64,000 nucleotides of DNA from positions 9,508,001 to 9,572,000 of the forward strand of contig CM034411.1 in the NCBI GenBank assembly GCA_019925095.2, in the 5' to 3' direction. Below are positions 21,673-32,831 of this stretch, one piece after another. Positions within the stretch are counted from its first letter, which is position 1. Every line of letters begins with the position of its first letter. The stretch comes from Dendrolimus kikuchii (lineage: Eukaryota > Arthropoda > Insecta > Lepidoptera > Lasiocampidae). Both the position numbers and the translations under genes were made by a program. The notes under the pieces are model-generated. The model was not told where the DNA came from. It ran no database searches and saw only the letters and a program-made list of their open reading frames with translations.

Positions 21673-23721
21673 TTCGGATCCGCGCACACAGAGGCGAATT
21701 ATATATAAGTTGGAATATTATATAATTTATTATGAAAACGAGGCAAACAAGCAGACGGCCCACCTAATGGAAAGAGTTCACCCAAATTGATGGTCGTAAC
21801 ACCATGGCCATTGTCAACGCGGTTCTGACATCAAACCAATTTTATGTGGTGCTTTTTAAAAACCCCATGTCGCAACGTATAGGCAATATTATTACATTTT
21901 TTAAACTCTTACCAGTTATACATTATAGTTGAATTATTTTATTACATTTCAATTTAATACATAACATTATTTTTAAACTTACCATGTATTCGCGGCATAA
22001 GAAAATAATCGAAAAGCGCATTTAAACATAAAAAGTATCGGCGTGCGAATCCCGCAAGTTCATCTAAGTCAAGTGAGTGAGGTAATTATTATTCGTTCAC
22101 TTATATATAATGAAGAGGCCTTGAGCCCCGTAGTGGGTAAGTTTAACATGCTGATATTATAAAATGTCATGATTCTATATTTTATTATTTATTTCTTGAT
22201 CTTACCATTTTAAGGCTGATTCCGCAAAATGTTGAATATGCTGATGTGAACTTTTCGTTGGCGTTTACTGATTATTAATTAATAAAAAAACTTATCATAA
22301 TTTAACCAGATTACCATTGACATGAAACCATGTTACGTCTTCAATTTTTATCAAAACAAGGCTATAAAATTTCTACATCTTTGTAAAAGAGAGATTAGTA
22401 ATTTGGCTTTACTATTTTTAAAAATACTGCTTACTTTTATTTACCATAGAATAATAATGGGACTGTCTTATGAATACCCGCTATCGCTCGAAAAATAAGT
22501 ACTAAAAGCTCCTCAAGGACGTTGGCGTTGCTATAAGCCTTAAGTGTATATAGTTTGTCAAATTTTAAACAGTAGTAACACAGACTCATCGATATTACGA
22601 TGTAAAATCTCATTATTAATCAAATTCTTGCCATAAATAAGGTGATTAGAAATTTATGAATTATAACAGGTATTGTATATTTAACATATACACAACACCA
22701 TTACACTGCAAACCGAACAAACTTCAAGCCCGAAGTTATTCAAGTACGTACAGATATTAGAAAGTTGCCAAAAGTAAATACAGGTAGGCAGAAAACTCAA
22801 AGCAAACTTTGCCAGGCAATGATAATAATCTTTGCTGTCGATAGGTAAGGAAGTTTGCAAGTTACTTCGCTCTTATCTAATCTATGGCTTAGAAGATCGC
22901 ACACTGAAATAGAATACGGAATGGATCAGAAAGATTAATCGCCTGATTATTGTAGTTTTGTTTCTTTCTTAGGATAATATAACTATATTTTTCCTATTAG
23001 AAAAAATCTGTGGGTAAGATTTATGAATTTACTTATTTTAATAAAAAAATATCGTGGTAGATATTGTTAAATGTACGAATTGAATTTGTTAAGTATATAT
23101 TTTGTATATATTTATATGTAGATAAAATTATAAATTTGCGTATTAGTATCGACTTGATAACTCGGTGCTACACGGGAAAGAACTGAAGCTCGACGTGCTA
23201 TGACTTCGGTCTTCAGTGGGAATTTTAGAATTTACAGCATAGCAGAGGTAATTACCCAAAGTAATACTACATATTTAGACAACTTCCTTTAAACATATTA
23301 AACCTGACTACTATGACTGTTTATATATATTTATAATCAGTGTCAGAAACTTTAATATGTGTAATATATTAGATTAAAACATGAGTAAAGTCAGTACAAT
23401 AATTATATTTAGGACGCTAGAAGTGACATGACATTAATCTCATCGTCATTATTACATACATGTTATGTACTTTGATTTAAATTTGGAAGACAGTTTAGTG
23501 CTTGATTCGAATTTGTAATAATTCAGTGTTACTACATCCTCTCATATTCCCGTAAAGCATCCCTTTCCCGGCAACATTTCCTCTTCCACCTTCATTCGGC
23601 CGGTTCTAACCAGAGGGCGCTGTGCACCCACATGCGTCTCATTGGCCGAGCCGAATTTTTCATGACTGCCTAAATATCGCCGCGACGCCACGCTCGCCGA
23701 TAAATAGTTCAAAAAATCGAA
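21673..23721. other. Mostly unassigned AT-rich DNA
   Basis: At about 21735-21790 GCAGACGGCCCACCTAATGG marks a short SINE-like tail on the + strand. The remaining 1.9 kb has no repeat match in the window and no convincing open frame. It may be ordinary intergenic sequence. Confidence 0.45.
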
Positions 23722-23767
23722 ATATGTGCTGGGACACATAGTAGAAGTCGTGTGTCCCAGCACATAT
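23722..23767. repeat. Perfect 17-bp hairpin
   Basis: ATATGTGCTGGGACACA (23722-23738) and its exact reverse complement (23751-23767) enclose a 12-base loop. An imperfect A/T-rich stem extends outward by about 10 bp. It looks like the core of a small foldback element; an RNA function is not supported by anything else here. Confidence 0.8.
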
Positions 23768-24740
23768 TTAAATTTTTCGCAGGTTTACTGCAAATTATAA
23801 TTTGGTTAGCTTAGGTACATTTTAATGAATGCATTTTTATTTAAACATACTTTATTTTATTAAACAAAAAAACTGAATTTGACCCGGAACCAAAAAAACA
23901 TCTATAGTCTACTCTAAAATTATGCCACCTCTCACCACGTCTACTCTAAAATTAAGCCACCCCTACACGCGGCCGTAACGCTTTTTCATGACAGAAAAAA
24001 TGCTAATACCGCCGTCTATATAGAAGTTTCACTTCAAAAACATCGGAAAACTACTACATTGTACCCTAAAACAGTTGCTTGAAGTGCGAACTGTGTCTCC
24101 GACATCTGGTGTAGTGTTTGTGCAAAACACGTTCATTTTTTTTACTATTTGGTTCACTAGGATTTGCGAGGCGGCATCAGGTCTAACAGAGAGTCAGGGA
24201 TTGCTCCGGCTAAGTAGCTAGTTATATTTTATCACTCAGTGACAATATTTTATTCTCCAAAAATGTACCCCAGGTTTTTATTTCACCAAAAGTTCCTCAA
24301 ACGTACTATTTTCCAAGATTGCGAATAAATCTCCACAATCTAAAGATCCTGGCTATGACTATATTCCATCGTTTTGCTACAGCACGTCAAGTCTTGCATA
24401 CATCACAGCCGCACGTTAAAGTATTATTAGGTTTTTCATATTTTATACATAGTTCATACATATACCGCGTTTCGCAAGCCAGTGTCGTTCACTCCGTCGG
24501 AGTAATTCCATATTCTGAGTGAGTAAGATAAAAGGGAGGGACGGCCGGGATGGTATTAATGTATTCTACCTAATTGTAAAGTTGACAATCTTCAACAGAC
24601 TGAATATTTTATGACCGTTTCAATGAAAGTTGGTTTTCAGTTTAATGTTCTTAGAGTAATTTTTATTACGAAAAGATTCATCATTTTATACTTTAATTAT
24701 TAATGTGTGTAGGTACTTATACGCATTAAAACTTATTTGT
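23768..24740. other. Unassigned DNA
   Basis: A small direct repeat (CTACTCTAAAATTA) occurs at about 23910 and 23940. No gene seen. Confidence 0.45.
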
Positions 24741-24744
24741 GGAT

Positions 24745-25038
24745 TGAAAGAAGATGTAATTATAAGAGTTGAAAAGTGTTGAGGTGGTTTGGACATGTAG
24801 AGAGAATAGATGAAAAGAGACTGACAACACAAATGTATGATAACAGTGTGGTTTGTAGAGTTGGTGTCGGTACACCGCGACGTACTTACACGATCAAATC
24901 GCAAATGTCCCAGTTAATAAGCTTATATAATAAACGTGTATGTATGAAGAGATTAATGAAAGATGAAGAAAAATGTTGTATGTATATCAGAACGTGGCAA
25001 GTGGAAATCCGTCTATGGGTAAAAGGGCGTGATAGTTA
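24745..25038 (+). pseudogene. LINE-Q-related ORF2 C-terminus
   Basis: The open frame 24776-25039 reads LRWFGHVERIDEKRLTTQMY, then GVGTPRRTY, NKRVCMKRLMK and TWQVEIRLW. This order (LRWFGHxERM, GRPRxT, NRRxCMxxLM, W+SxV) is that of LINE-Q ORF2 ends. More diverged than the (TATG)n-tailed copies and with no preserved tail. Confidence 0.65.
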
Positions 25039-25292
25039 ATTAGAAGACTGTGATAAATAAGATTCTATTGCTCATCAAAATAAACAAAAACAAGAAAATA
25101 ATATGTAAGCTCATAACGGCGAATGACCGAGAATAACACAATAATAATCTGAAACATTAATCAAAGTTTATTACACTAGAATTATTACAATTACAATATT
25201 AAATATAGCACACTAATACACAAAAATATCAAGAGAACTCCCAGAGTTCTATCTACGACTGTCAGTGGTATCGAGCGGCAATTAGCCTTCAA

Positions 25293-25392
25293 GATTTTTT
25301 TTATTGCATGAGTTCAGCAGACAGGTAGACGGCCCACCTGATGGAAAGCGGTTACCATTGCCTATGGACACTTGTAACATCAAAGGTGTTAG
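25293..25392 (+). mobile_element. GGCAGACGG repeat, 5' part
   Basis: T-run, TTGCATGAGTTCAGCAGACA, then GATGGAAAGCGGTTACC and a stop at CATCAAAGGTGTTAG. The mariner begins 24 bp downstream. Confidence 0.7.
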
Positions 25393-25415
25393 TTAGGTTA
25401 ATATATATATATCTA

Positions 25416-26723
25416 GTCCAGCCATAAGTTCTGTTATAAATGATAATGCATTTTTTTTAATGAAGTGATGTAATATTTTTAAAATTTATACCTAGATATT
25501 TATTAAAGTCTCAGCAAAAAATAAAAAAAAAATTATTCGAAATGGTCACCTTTGGCTTTTATACAGGCCTTTAATCTGTTTGGCCACGAATCTATGGATT
25601 TACGCACTGTTTCCAAGGGACATTTCGCCACTGCTTGCTCCATAGATGTTTTAAGAGACTCAATGTCGCCGTGTCGTTTAGAGCAGGCCATGTCCTCTAA
25701 AACTGACCATAATTTGAAGTCTAAAGGTTGAGGTTTGGGCTAGATGAGGGCCAGTCTTCAGCTCTTATAAAGTCCGGAACGTTGGTTTCAAGCCAGGCTT
25801 GGGTAGTTCGTGCCTTGTGACTAGCTGCTGGAAAGTTCAAGGTATATTTTTAAAAAGTGTGTTGCTGAGAGGTTTCACAACATGATCCAAGACTGTATCT
25901 TGATACACTTTGGCTGCAGTTTTGACTTCTTTTTCACAAAAATGTAGTTTTGTGACTCCTTGATAAGACACGCCCCACTAAACCATCACTGACGCAGGAT
26001 GATGACCACGTTGTACCTTTCCGACCACTTGAGCAGCTTCTTTAGAACTGTGAGCGTACATGTTATCGTTTTACTTGCTGTAGTGTTCCTCAATCGTAAA
26101 ATTTTTTTCATCGGTAAAGAGGATATTTCTGTGCCTTCACCTGCGTATCGCGACAGAAGGCGTTTTGATCGATCCACTCTCTTAATTGTAAAAAATTTAA
26201 TTGTAAAGATTGATTTAGGGCATTTCCTGTATATCGACGATAAGCACCGAGTTTCAGGTCTTGTTTTATAATACGCGACAGAGTCTTAGCGGGAATCTTC
26301 ATTTCTCGCGATAAGATTTTTTGCTTCCTAATGGGGTTTCGACGAATTCTGGCTTTAACAGCATTAACAGCCTTTGTAGTTCTAACAGCACGCGGCTGCA
26401 CCGATCTTTTCTGGTCTTCGACAGACGAAGTGTTGTTGTATCTGTTGATAGTACGATATACGAACATATACGGCTGATACAAAGCTTTTGAAGTGTCTGG
26501 AATATGACCGACGGCTCCATACCCACTTTGTGCAAGGCGATCACTGCGATCCCATTTTCTTTAACACCCCATTCCATATTGTAATTTGATAATGAAGACG
26601 AAAAAATATGTGAAATGGCGCAAAATCGAAAGAAGTTTTTAAAATAATATACGTGTTCCAAATTCAAAATAATTAAAAAGTTGAAAAAGATTTTTTTTTA
26701 TGTAACAGTATTTTTGGCCAGAC
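25416..26723 (-). mobile_element. mariner-like element (maT type), 1308 bp, decayed
   Basis: Inverted ends GTCCAGCCATAAGTTCTGTT (left) and GTCTGGCCAAAAATACTGTT (right, reverse complement) match at most positions. TA lies just outside on both sides (25414-25415, 26724-26725). The length is normal for mariner. It encloses one transposase pseudogene. Confidence 0.88.
25533..26577 (-). pseudogene. mariner/maT transposase pseudogene
   Basis: Starts MEWGVKENGIAVIALHKVG and ends in KACIKAKGDHFE plus stop, about 348 codons as in maT transposases. Helix-turn-helix remnants: YRTINRYNNTSSVEDQKRS and RRNPIRKQKILSREM. The first catalytic Asp survives in FTDEK (codon 26112-26110). The second Asp region is destroyed (only a HKARTTQAWLE-like stretch follows). 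The third Asp is Asn (SSSPNLN instead of SPD). At least three frame changes separate the readable segments, so no active enzyme is possible. Confidence 0.88.
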
Positions 26724-26734
26724 TAGTTAGGTAT

Positions 26735-27000
26735 AGAAATAAGGCACACACTGCAGATGCACATCTTCAGAACACCAGCATGTAACAGATACACTCTACA
26801 TTAGTATAAGTTAAGTATTAAAATTAAAATAAATTAATATAATAAGTTATTCTTAAGGTACACCACAACACAAACATACATTAATTAAATGTTACACACA
26901 ATAACAAAAATAACAAATAAGCGTGTATAATTGCTAAACTTTTTCTTAAATTAAATTGTAAAACTAAGATACGGAACTAGAGTCGGTAGAGTTGTTAAAA
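26735..27000. repeat. Repeat X, copy 1
   Basis: TTCTTAAGGTACACCACAAC, AATAAGCGTGTA and TACGGAACTAGAGTCGGTAG recur at 31948-32085 in the same orientation. Class unknown. Confidence 0.5.
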
Positions 27001-27021
27001 AAAAAACATCAAACATCGCCT

Positions 27022-27250
27022 TTCACGACAGGCAAAGGTGCTAACAATGTGCTGCCGCTCACGAATGGGCGACTGGAATCTGGCCACTAATGCTGAAACG
27101 CAACTGCAGGTTGTCATGTTGGCATAATCTAGACCAGGGGTGGTAGCCATCCAGACGGGCAATACACTACCACGTGGCTTTGGATTGGTTTGTCGCCTCT
27201 TACGGCAGGCCGCCCAGCTTCAGGAAATTATATTATTTCTCCATGCCTGC
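27022..27250 (+). mobile_element. GGCAGACGG repeat, 3' part
   Basis: GGCAAAGGTGCTAACAATGT through CCAGGGGTGGTAGCCATCCA to GGCAGGCCGCCCAGCTTCAG. It could be the continuation of 25293-25392 beyond the mariner, but the junction sequences overlap, so two copies are as likely. Confidence 0.65.
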
Positions 27251-27602
27251 ACAGATAAACGGTGTTATTGTAACATGGTTTTTGTCTGAATATAATTATA
27301 TGAAAACCAAAAATGTCTAGAAGGGAATTCAACATTGTTGTATCATATAAGTTCCAAATGTTTCGCTGGATCTATTCCCATGATATGTGGACAAAATAAA
27401 GCGCACTCACAGAAGGAAAAACCTAAAATGGCAAATTTTACGACATGGACCTTGGAACACTCATCAAATATTCACGAGTGCCTACCTCCAGTTTTCCTAG
27501 TGTTGCCATGATATGAAAAATATCCATACAGTTCTGATTTAAGAAATGTTGTTTGAGCATGAAGAAATGTCTAATATAAGCGCTTACAAATTTATAGATT
27601 TA
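27251..27602. other. Unassigned DNA
   Basis: Nothing recognised. Confidence 0.5.
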
Positions 27603-27752
27603 CTAGCTGCGCCCCGTGGTCTCACCCGCGTGGTGATGGAAAATCGTTATATTTTGGACAATTCACACTATATCTTTATAAATTATAGCCTATATGTTAT
27701 TCTGATGTGTAAGCTATATTACTGTAATGTTTCATCAAAATCTATATAATAT
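27603..27752 (-). mobile_element. Hel-C Helitron, 5'-eroded
   Basis: The + strand starts CTAGCTGCGCCCCGTGGTCT (CTAG at 27603-27606 preceded by A), the reverse of a Helitron 3' end. Full copy at 58517-58717. Confidence 0.65.
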
Positions 27753-28161
27753 GTTTTGTTAATATAGTAAATTTAAAAGGCTGTGTCGATTTCACTTGTA
27801 TATTTTGTCTTTTACAGCTTTTTATGTTTATATATATAGCTAGTCGGCTTTAAATTTAGAAAATTAAAAATTGTGATTTTTCTTTCAATTTACATGAATT
27901 TAGGAAATTGCCAAGACGTCATTGATTTAAAATAATAACATACAATACGTATACTACCGTCAGGGAGGCCGCACTCATAGAGATTAACGACATTTAAGAT
28001 ATAGAGCGACTGAATCTTACTTTTTTAATGATCAAAATTTGTTATATTCTGTTTAATTTAAAAATATTTAAAGCTAGATCCATTTATGTATATTCATAAC
28101 ATGTTAATTTTTTAAATCACGAAGAAAGAGCAAACATAAATATAAACAATTTTACAGCACA

Positions 28162-28267
<106 letters not shown>

Positions 28268-28489
28268 AAAAAAATAGAGATATATATGGGATTTAGTGGG
28301 TTTTGAAGAACGTAGCAACACTGAGTATCTCGAGTGTGGTCACACTCAGGATAAAGTGAGATATAAAAATATATACGAATGAAGTGATAACGTGGCGGTT
28401 TCGGGAAACATGACCCGTGGTTTGGGGGACGCGATAAAATATACCAGTTTCAAGAGAAAGCTGTTTTGTATATTGTTATATCTACAAAC

Positions 28490-29491
28490 CAGAGTTCTTC
28501 CCTCGGCTACGCCGCGTAAAAAACCCAGGCTAGTAGCTCTATGTCACGTGTTTTAACCTATAACTACTGTTTCTTGTTACTAAGTTCAGTAAAATAACAA
28601 AGAAACGAAGTTCATATAGTCTATACACAACTGCGCAGCGAAACAAAGAGGCGAATCGCAGCCAACCTGATTTGAAGTAATACAATGAACGAGATGTTGT
28701 TTATGACAACGTAGGTATCTGTTAGTGAATTGAAAAACGTGATTGCAGCGCCATCTATTTGCTAATTCGTTCATTCTATGGAAACGATGTAATTTGTCGG
28801 GATAAAATGTATCCTAAGTGTTAACTTGGGTTATAAGCTAGCACTATGTCAAGTTTCAATCATATACGTTCAGTAGTTTCCAAAAAAAATGCGATTACAG
28901 CGCCATATTTTTCGCTATTTTCGTCTATCCCACGGAAACGACGTTATTATTTGAGATAAGGGTATCCTAAGTTTCGCCCTGGGATATAAGCATTTTTTTG
29001 CATGAGTTCAGCAAACAGGCAGACGGCCGATTTAATGGAAAGCGGTTACCATCGCCTATAGACATTTGCAACACCAAAGGTGCTATAAATGCGCTGCTGC
29101 TCTCTTAAGGGAGACTGGAACCTGGTCACTAATGCCGGAACACCACTCAAGGTTGGTTATGACGTCATACTCTAGACCAGGGGTGGTAGCCATCCAGTCG
29201 GGCAAAGGCCATACCACCTGGCTGTGGGTTGTTCTGTCGCCTCTTACAACAGGCCGCCCGGCCGCAGAAAATTGTATTCTTTCTCCGTTCCTGCACGGAT
29301 AAAATAAAAGCTAGCTCTATGTCGAGTTTCATTTAAATCCGGTCAGTAGTTTTCACATGACGCTCTAACAGACAGACAGACAAAAATTGTATTTTCGGAA
29401 TCTGCTGGTCCGAATTAGCCCCCCTGTTTTTTTTCATATTTTTAAACCTATTGTACAAACTCGAACTATTTACAGATTTATTATATATAGA
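28490..29491 (-). mobile_element. Hel-G Helitron interrupted by a repeat
   Basis: The minus strand starts TCTATATATAATAAATCTG (TC at 29491-29490) and ends near 28490 in CCGAGGGAAGAACTCTGGT, where CTAG has become CTGG. Shared internal blocks with 54107-54836: ATTGCAGCGCCATCTATTTG and CGTTCAGTAGTTT. Broken by 28992-29307. Confidence 0.75.
28992..29307 (+). mobile_element. GGCAGACGG repeat, full copy with target duplication
   Basis: Inserted into Hel-G: AAGC occurs at 28988-28991 and 29308-29311, and the Helitron sequence resumes exactly (GGGATATAAGC / TAGCTCTATGTC). It begins with a T-run and TTGCATGAGTTCAGCA and ends CTGCACGGATAAAATAAA. Best available boundaries for this family: 316 bp. Confidence 0.8.
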
Positions 29492-29509
29492 TATTAGTAT
29501 CGATAGATA

Positions 29510-30088
29510 CTAATGAAGTGAGAATGGAGCGTTAGGTAAACTTCTAGGCGCTAAGAACCTCAGCCAAAAGCCCCCGTTTGCCATACACAACGCGGTGCTG
29601 GTACCTACGCTCACGTATGGAAGCGAGAGTTGGGTATGGAAGAGAGAGCATGAAAGTAGAGTAAACGCGGTCGAGATGCGAGCACTGCGCAAATTCTGCG
29701 GAGGGACGCTCGCGGACCGCGTTCGTAATACCGAAGTAAGAAAGAGAGTTGGTCTGAAAGAGTGTCGGGGTGAAGGTAAGGAAAGGAATGCTCCGGTGGT
29801 TCGGGCATGTGGAAAGAATGCATAATGAAAGAATGACTAAACAGATATACAATGCAAAAGTGGATGGATGCAGAAGTCGTGGAAGGCCACGACACACATT
29901 CCATGATCAAATTGATCGTGTACTAGCAGAAGGTGATGTCAGGAGCCTTAAGAACAGACGAGCGTGCATGACAAGAGTTATTAATGTCAAAAAAGCAAGT
30001 GAGGTGTGTAAGAATAAGTCTAAATGGCGCTCTATTGTTCGTGCCTACCCCGCAAGGGAACTGGCGTGCAGTTATGTATGTATGTATG
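29510..30088 (+). mobile_element. LINE-Q, longest copy, with 15-bp target duplication
   Basis: TAGTATCGATAGATA is repeated at 29495-29509 and 30089-30103. Between them lie a 5'-truncated ORF2 end and a (TATG)n tail. The frame carries LTYGSESWVWKREHESRVNA, ALRKFCGGTLADRVRNTEVR, LRWFGHVERMHNERMTKQIY, GRPRHTFHDQIDRVLAEG and AYPARELA. A one-base shift separates the first half (to LKECRG) from the second. The reverse transcriptase core is missing. Non-LTR element; clade uncertain, RTE-like by its ORF2 end. Confidence 0.92.
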
Positions 30089-30239
30089 TAGTATCGATAG
30101 ATAGTAGGTTGCATCTGTTTTATAACAATAACTTATTTTTTATTGATGTAAAGAAACACACATGTTAACATAATAACGTAAGTGACGTAAGTGCACTTCA
30201 ATCTCAGGACAATGACGTAAGTATTATAATAAAAGACAA

Positions 30240-30530
30240 GATACATATATCTAGATATATATAAAAACAAAGTCGTCTTAATTACACCATTTATAACTTA
30301 AAAACCGCTGGACCAAATATTATTATTTTTGTTTTTTCGATATTCATCAATAAAAAAACATCACTCTAGCCATTCATTTGTTAATGATCTTACCCGGATG
30401 ATTTCGGCAATGGTGACTGCATTTAAACTCATTTTCATTTGTCTGATTTAGGTGAATTATTTTTGTGCGTGTTCAAGTGGGTCCCGGGATGGTTTACAAA
30501 GCCTGTATACATAGTTCGAAAGTGAAAAGA
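30240..30530 (+). mobile_element. Hel-F-like remnant
   Basis: ATATAAAAACAAAGTCGTC, AACCGCTGGACCAAATATTA and GTGTTCAAGTGGGTCCCGGG resemble Hel-F internal blocks. Ends not preserved. Confidence 0.45.
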
Positions 30531-31479
30531 TACACCACACAACGGAATGTGCGGTCAAATAGGCACTTGTGTGAAAGAAAACAGTTCCACCAAGGAGTTT
30601 CACATTACGAAAATAAATAAGGTGAATAATCAAACCTCCTTGGAAGCACTTTTGATTAATACATTTGTCTCACTTTAGCACTATAGAGAAAAAGAGACGA
30701 AAGCTGTAGTTCTAATTTTTAATCACTCGAACGTGGCGCCGTTTGCAAATGCGCGTCTTTTTATATTATACACGTCAAGATTGTTGTGACTTTCCGATAT
30801 GTTGTTTTCATAACCTATTGTATTGTTGTTTCGCAAATGTGTTGACAAACGTTGTAGGACACGTGCGATTGTTGGTTTTTACAAACTCGTGACTATGGTA
30901 AGCTCTCGACTTCATTTTGGTCTTATATTCGTTTGTAAAAACGAACTTACCGCACTAGTATCATAAATAACTATTTTAATGCTATTAAGGTTATTGTGAA
31001 TGTTGTTTATGCCATTAAACTGCGGAACATTTAATTAATACGATACGTACATAAGTATATCACTCTGTACACATCCCAACCTTCTTGTACGCCACTCAAA
31101 GATTAACATTAATTAAGAATAAGTTTGAGTACCTAAAACATTACACGAAAGTTTAAGAAAGGCCTTTTATTTACATTGGTAAATTCCTCACCTTGTTTTT
31201 ACCTTGTAAATTCGCTGGCAATTAATGCTAAGCTGGGTCGCTAATTCGTACATTTACCTTATGTTTCTTCAACTACTTTAAGGATTATAAGGTATAATGC
31301 TTTGTAGATTGAATATACAACCTTAGTACTTGAATTTAAAGTACGATTTAGGTTAAAGGGCATTAATAAGGTACTCTACAAAATACTACGACGTAGTATT
31401 TAGTACTACGAATACGCTACGCTTGTTACGCGGTGCGGTAATGAGAATGGGGTGTATAAGTCGAATTAATAACATATTT
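30531..31479. other. Unassigned DNA
   Basis: Contains a 21-base near-palindrome AAATACTACG-A-CGTAGTATTT near 31380. No other feature recognised. Confidence 0.45.
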
Positions 31480-31483
31480 TTAA

Positions 31484-31639
31484 GGGCCGATTTTTCAATC
31501 ATCAGATAAAACTTATCAGTGGAATAAATTGTAAACTGACTGAATTCAAAAGCGAAACAAGTCTAGTGTATTTATTATTAATGCAACAGTCATTTTTAAT
31601 TTTCCCATAACTATTATCTGGTAATTGAAAAATCAGCCT
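31484..31639. mobile_element. piggyBac-type MITE, 156 bp
   Basis: TTAA at 31480-31483 and 31640-31643. Inverted ends GGGCCGATTTTTCAATCA (left) and AGGCTGATTTTTCAATTA (right, reverse complement). TTAA duplications are diagnostic of piggyBac-mobilised elements. No coding capacity. Confidence 0.8.
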
Positions 31640-31826
31640 TTAATGTAGATGATAAAGTTGATGTAGAAATTAAATCATAAACAGCCATAAATAAAAAAAG
31701 AAGATGAGGGTAGACGAAAGTAATTTTGATATTTGACTTAATCTTACTTTATAGTGGTCTAGTTACAATAAAATGATTTCGTTATTTCAAAATATTAGAT
31801 GCGGTTAAATTTCCAGCGCAATTTAT

Positions 31827-31945
31827 GGCCGGTTGCTACATCTTACTATTCATTCTTACCTTACCGTCGGCTGAACTTTGACATTACTTGTATGGAACGT
31901 ATGTTAATGTTTAACCGATAGTAAGGTAAATAAACGGCAGGTATT
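31827..31945. mobile_element. MITE-R copy
   Basis: GGCCGGTTGCTACATCTTAC at the left, a loose inverse at the right (ACCGATAGTAAGGTAAATAA), and ACTTTGACATTACTTG in the middle. Relatives at 40112, 48762 and 61981. Confidence 0.55.
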
Positions 31946-31947
31946 CT

Positions 31948-32085
31948 TAAGGTACACCAAAACAGAAAAATTACTACATATGATGTCACATACACTAACA
32001 AAAATAGAAAATAAGCGTGTACGGAGTCTCAAATTTTTCATAGAAAATAAGTATTAAAAAAGGGTACGGAACTCGAGTCCGTAGA
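31948..32085. repeat. Repeat X, copy 2
   Basis: AAGGTACACCAAAACAG, AAATAAGCGTGTACGG and TACGGAACTCGAGTCCGTAG match 26850-26990. Confidence 0.5.
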
Positions 32086-32339
32086 GATATGTATAATAAT
32101 AAAAATTAAAAAAATACGGCCGGTAAGGCTATTTACGATTTGGCCTTGTCGGTCGGCCCATATGAAAAAATTCGAACTGATTTTGAAAATTTGTTGACCA
32201 TTAGAAAGCTACATTATTAATATTAATATAAGTTTAATAAATCAAAAAAAGTCAACATTGCGCACATCCTCATACGAGGCACTGCGAGTGCTTTCTTCGT
32301 CTATGAATTAATTAAAGGTTACAAAACTTAATTAAACCT

Positions 32340-32580
32340 GCGTGCGTGGGCACATTTAAAGAAAGAAAGACTTTATTTGAAGAAATAGCAATGTAAATAC
32401 ATTCCTTACACATTATTATACACACAGCATATTTTGAGAATTTGTACGCCGCATTTTCAGCAAACAAAGTTTGCACTCAGCATATTCTGTGCCGGAATTA
32501 TATCCGACACAACGCTGATTTTCAGCGCAAACTTTACTTTTGGTGTAAGACCAAATGACCCAATTTCGTTAAACTAATTC
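32340..32580 (-). mobile_element. Retroelement tail B
   Basis: The minus strand reads AAGTTTGCGCTGAAAATCAG, TCGGATATAATTCCGGCACA, AATGCGGCGTACAAATTCTC, then CAAATAAAGTCTTTCTTTC. An AATAAA followed by (CTTT)n marks a retroelement 3' end. No coding part kept. Confidence 0.6.
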
Positions 32581-32831
32581 TACTTGTAAATTAAATAAAT
32601 AAATTTAAATAAAACCAACAATAAAATTATTTGTTACTTTAAAATTAAAACAAATAAATAACCATATAGTTACATACTACGTCTCTGTGTGTATTTACGT
32701 TGTATCGAATAATCTATTGACAATTGACATTTTACTTCATAACCTATAAATATTTAATGTGTTATTTTACTGTAAAGATATGCAGTGTTTAATATATTTT
32801 ATTGTCCCACTCTATCTTATATTAATATATA

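Noticed and set aside
25986..26271. Plus-strand 90-codon frame as a gene
   Set aside because: Antisense of the mariner transposase relic.
25293..27250. One GGCAGACGG copy split by the mariner
   Set aside because: The 5' and 3' parts overlap by a few bases and about 300 bp of extra DNA follows the mariner, so a single interrupted copy is not demonstrated.
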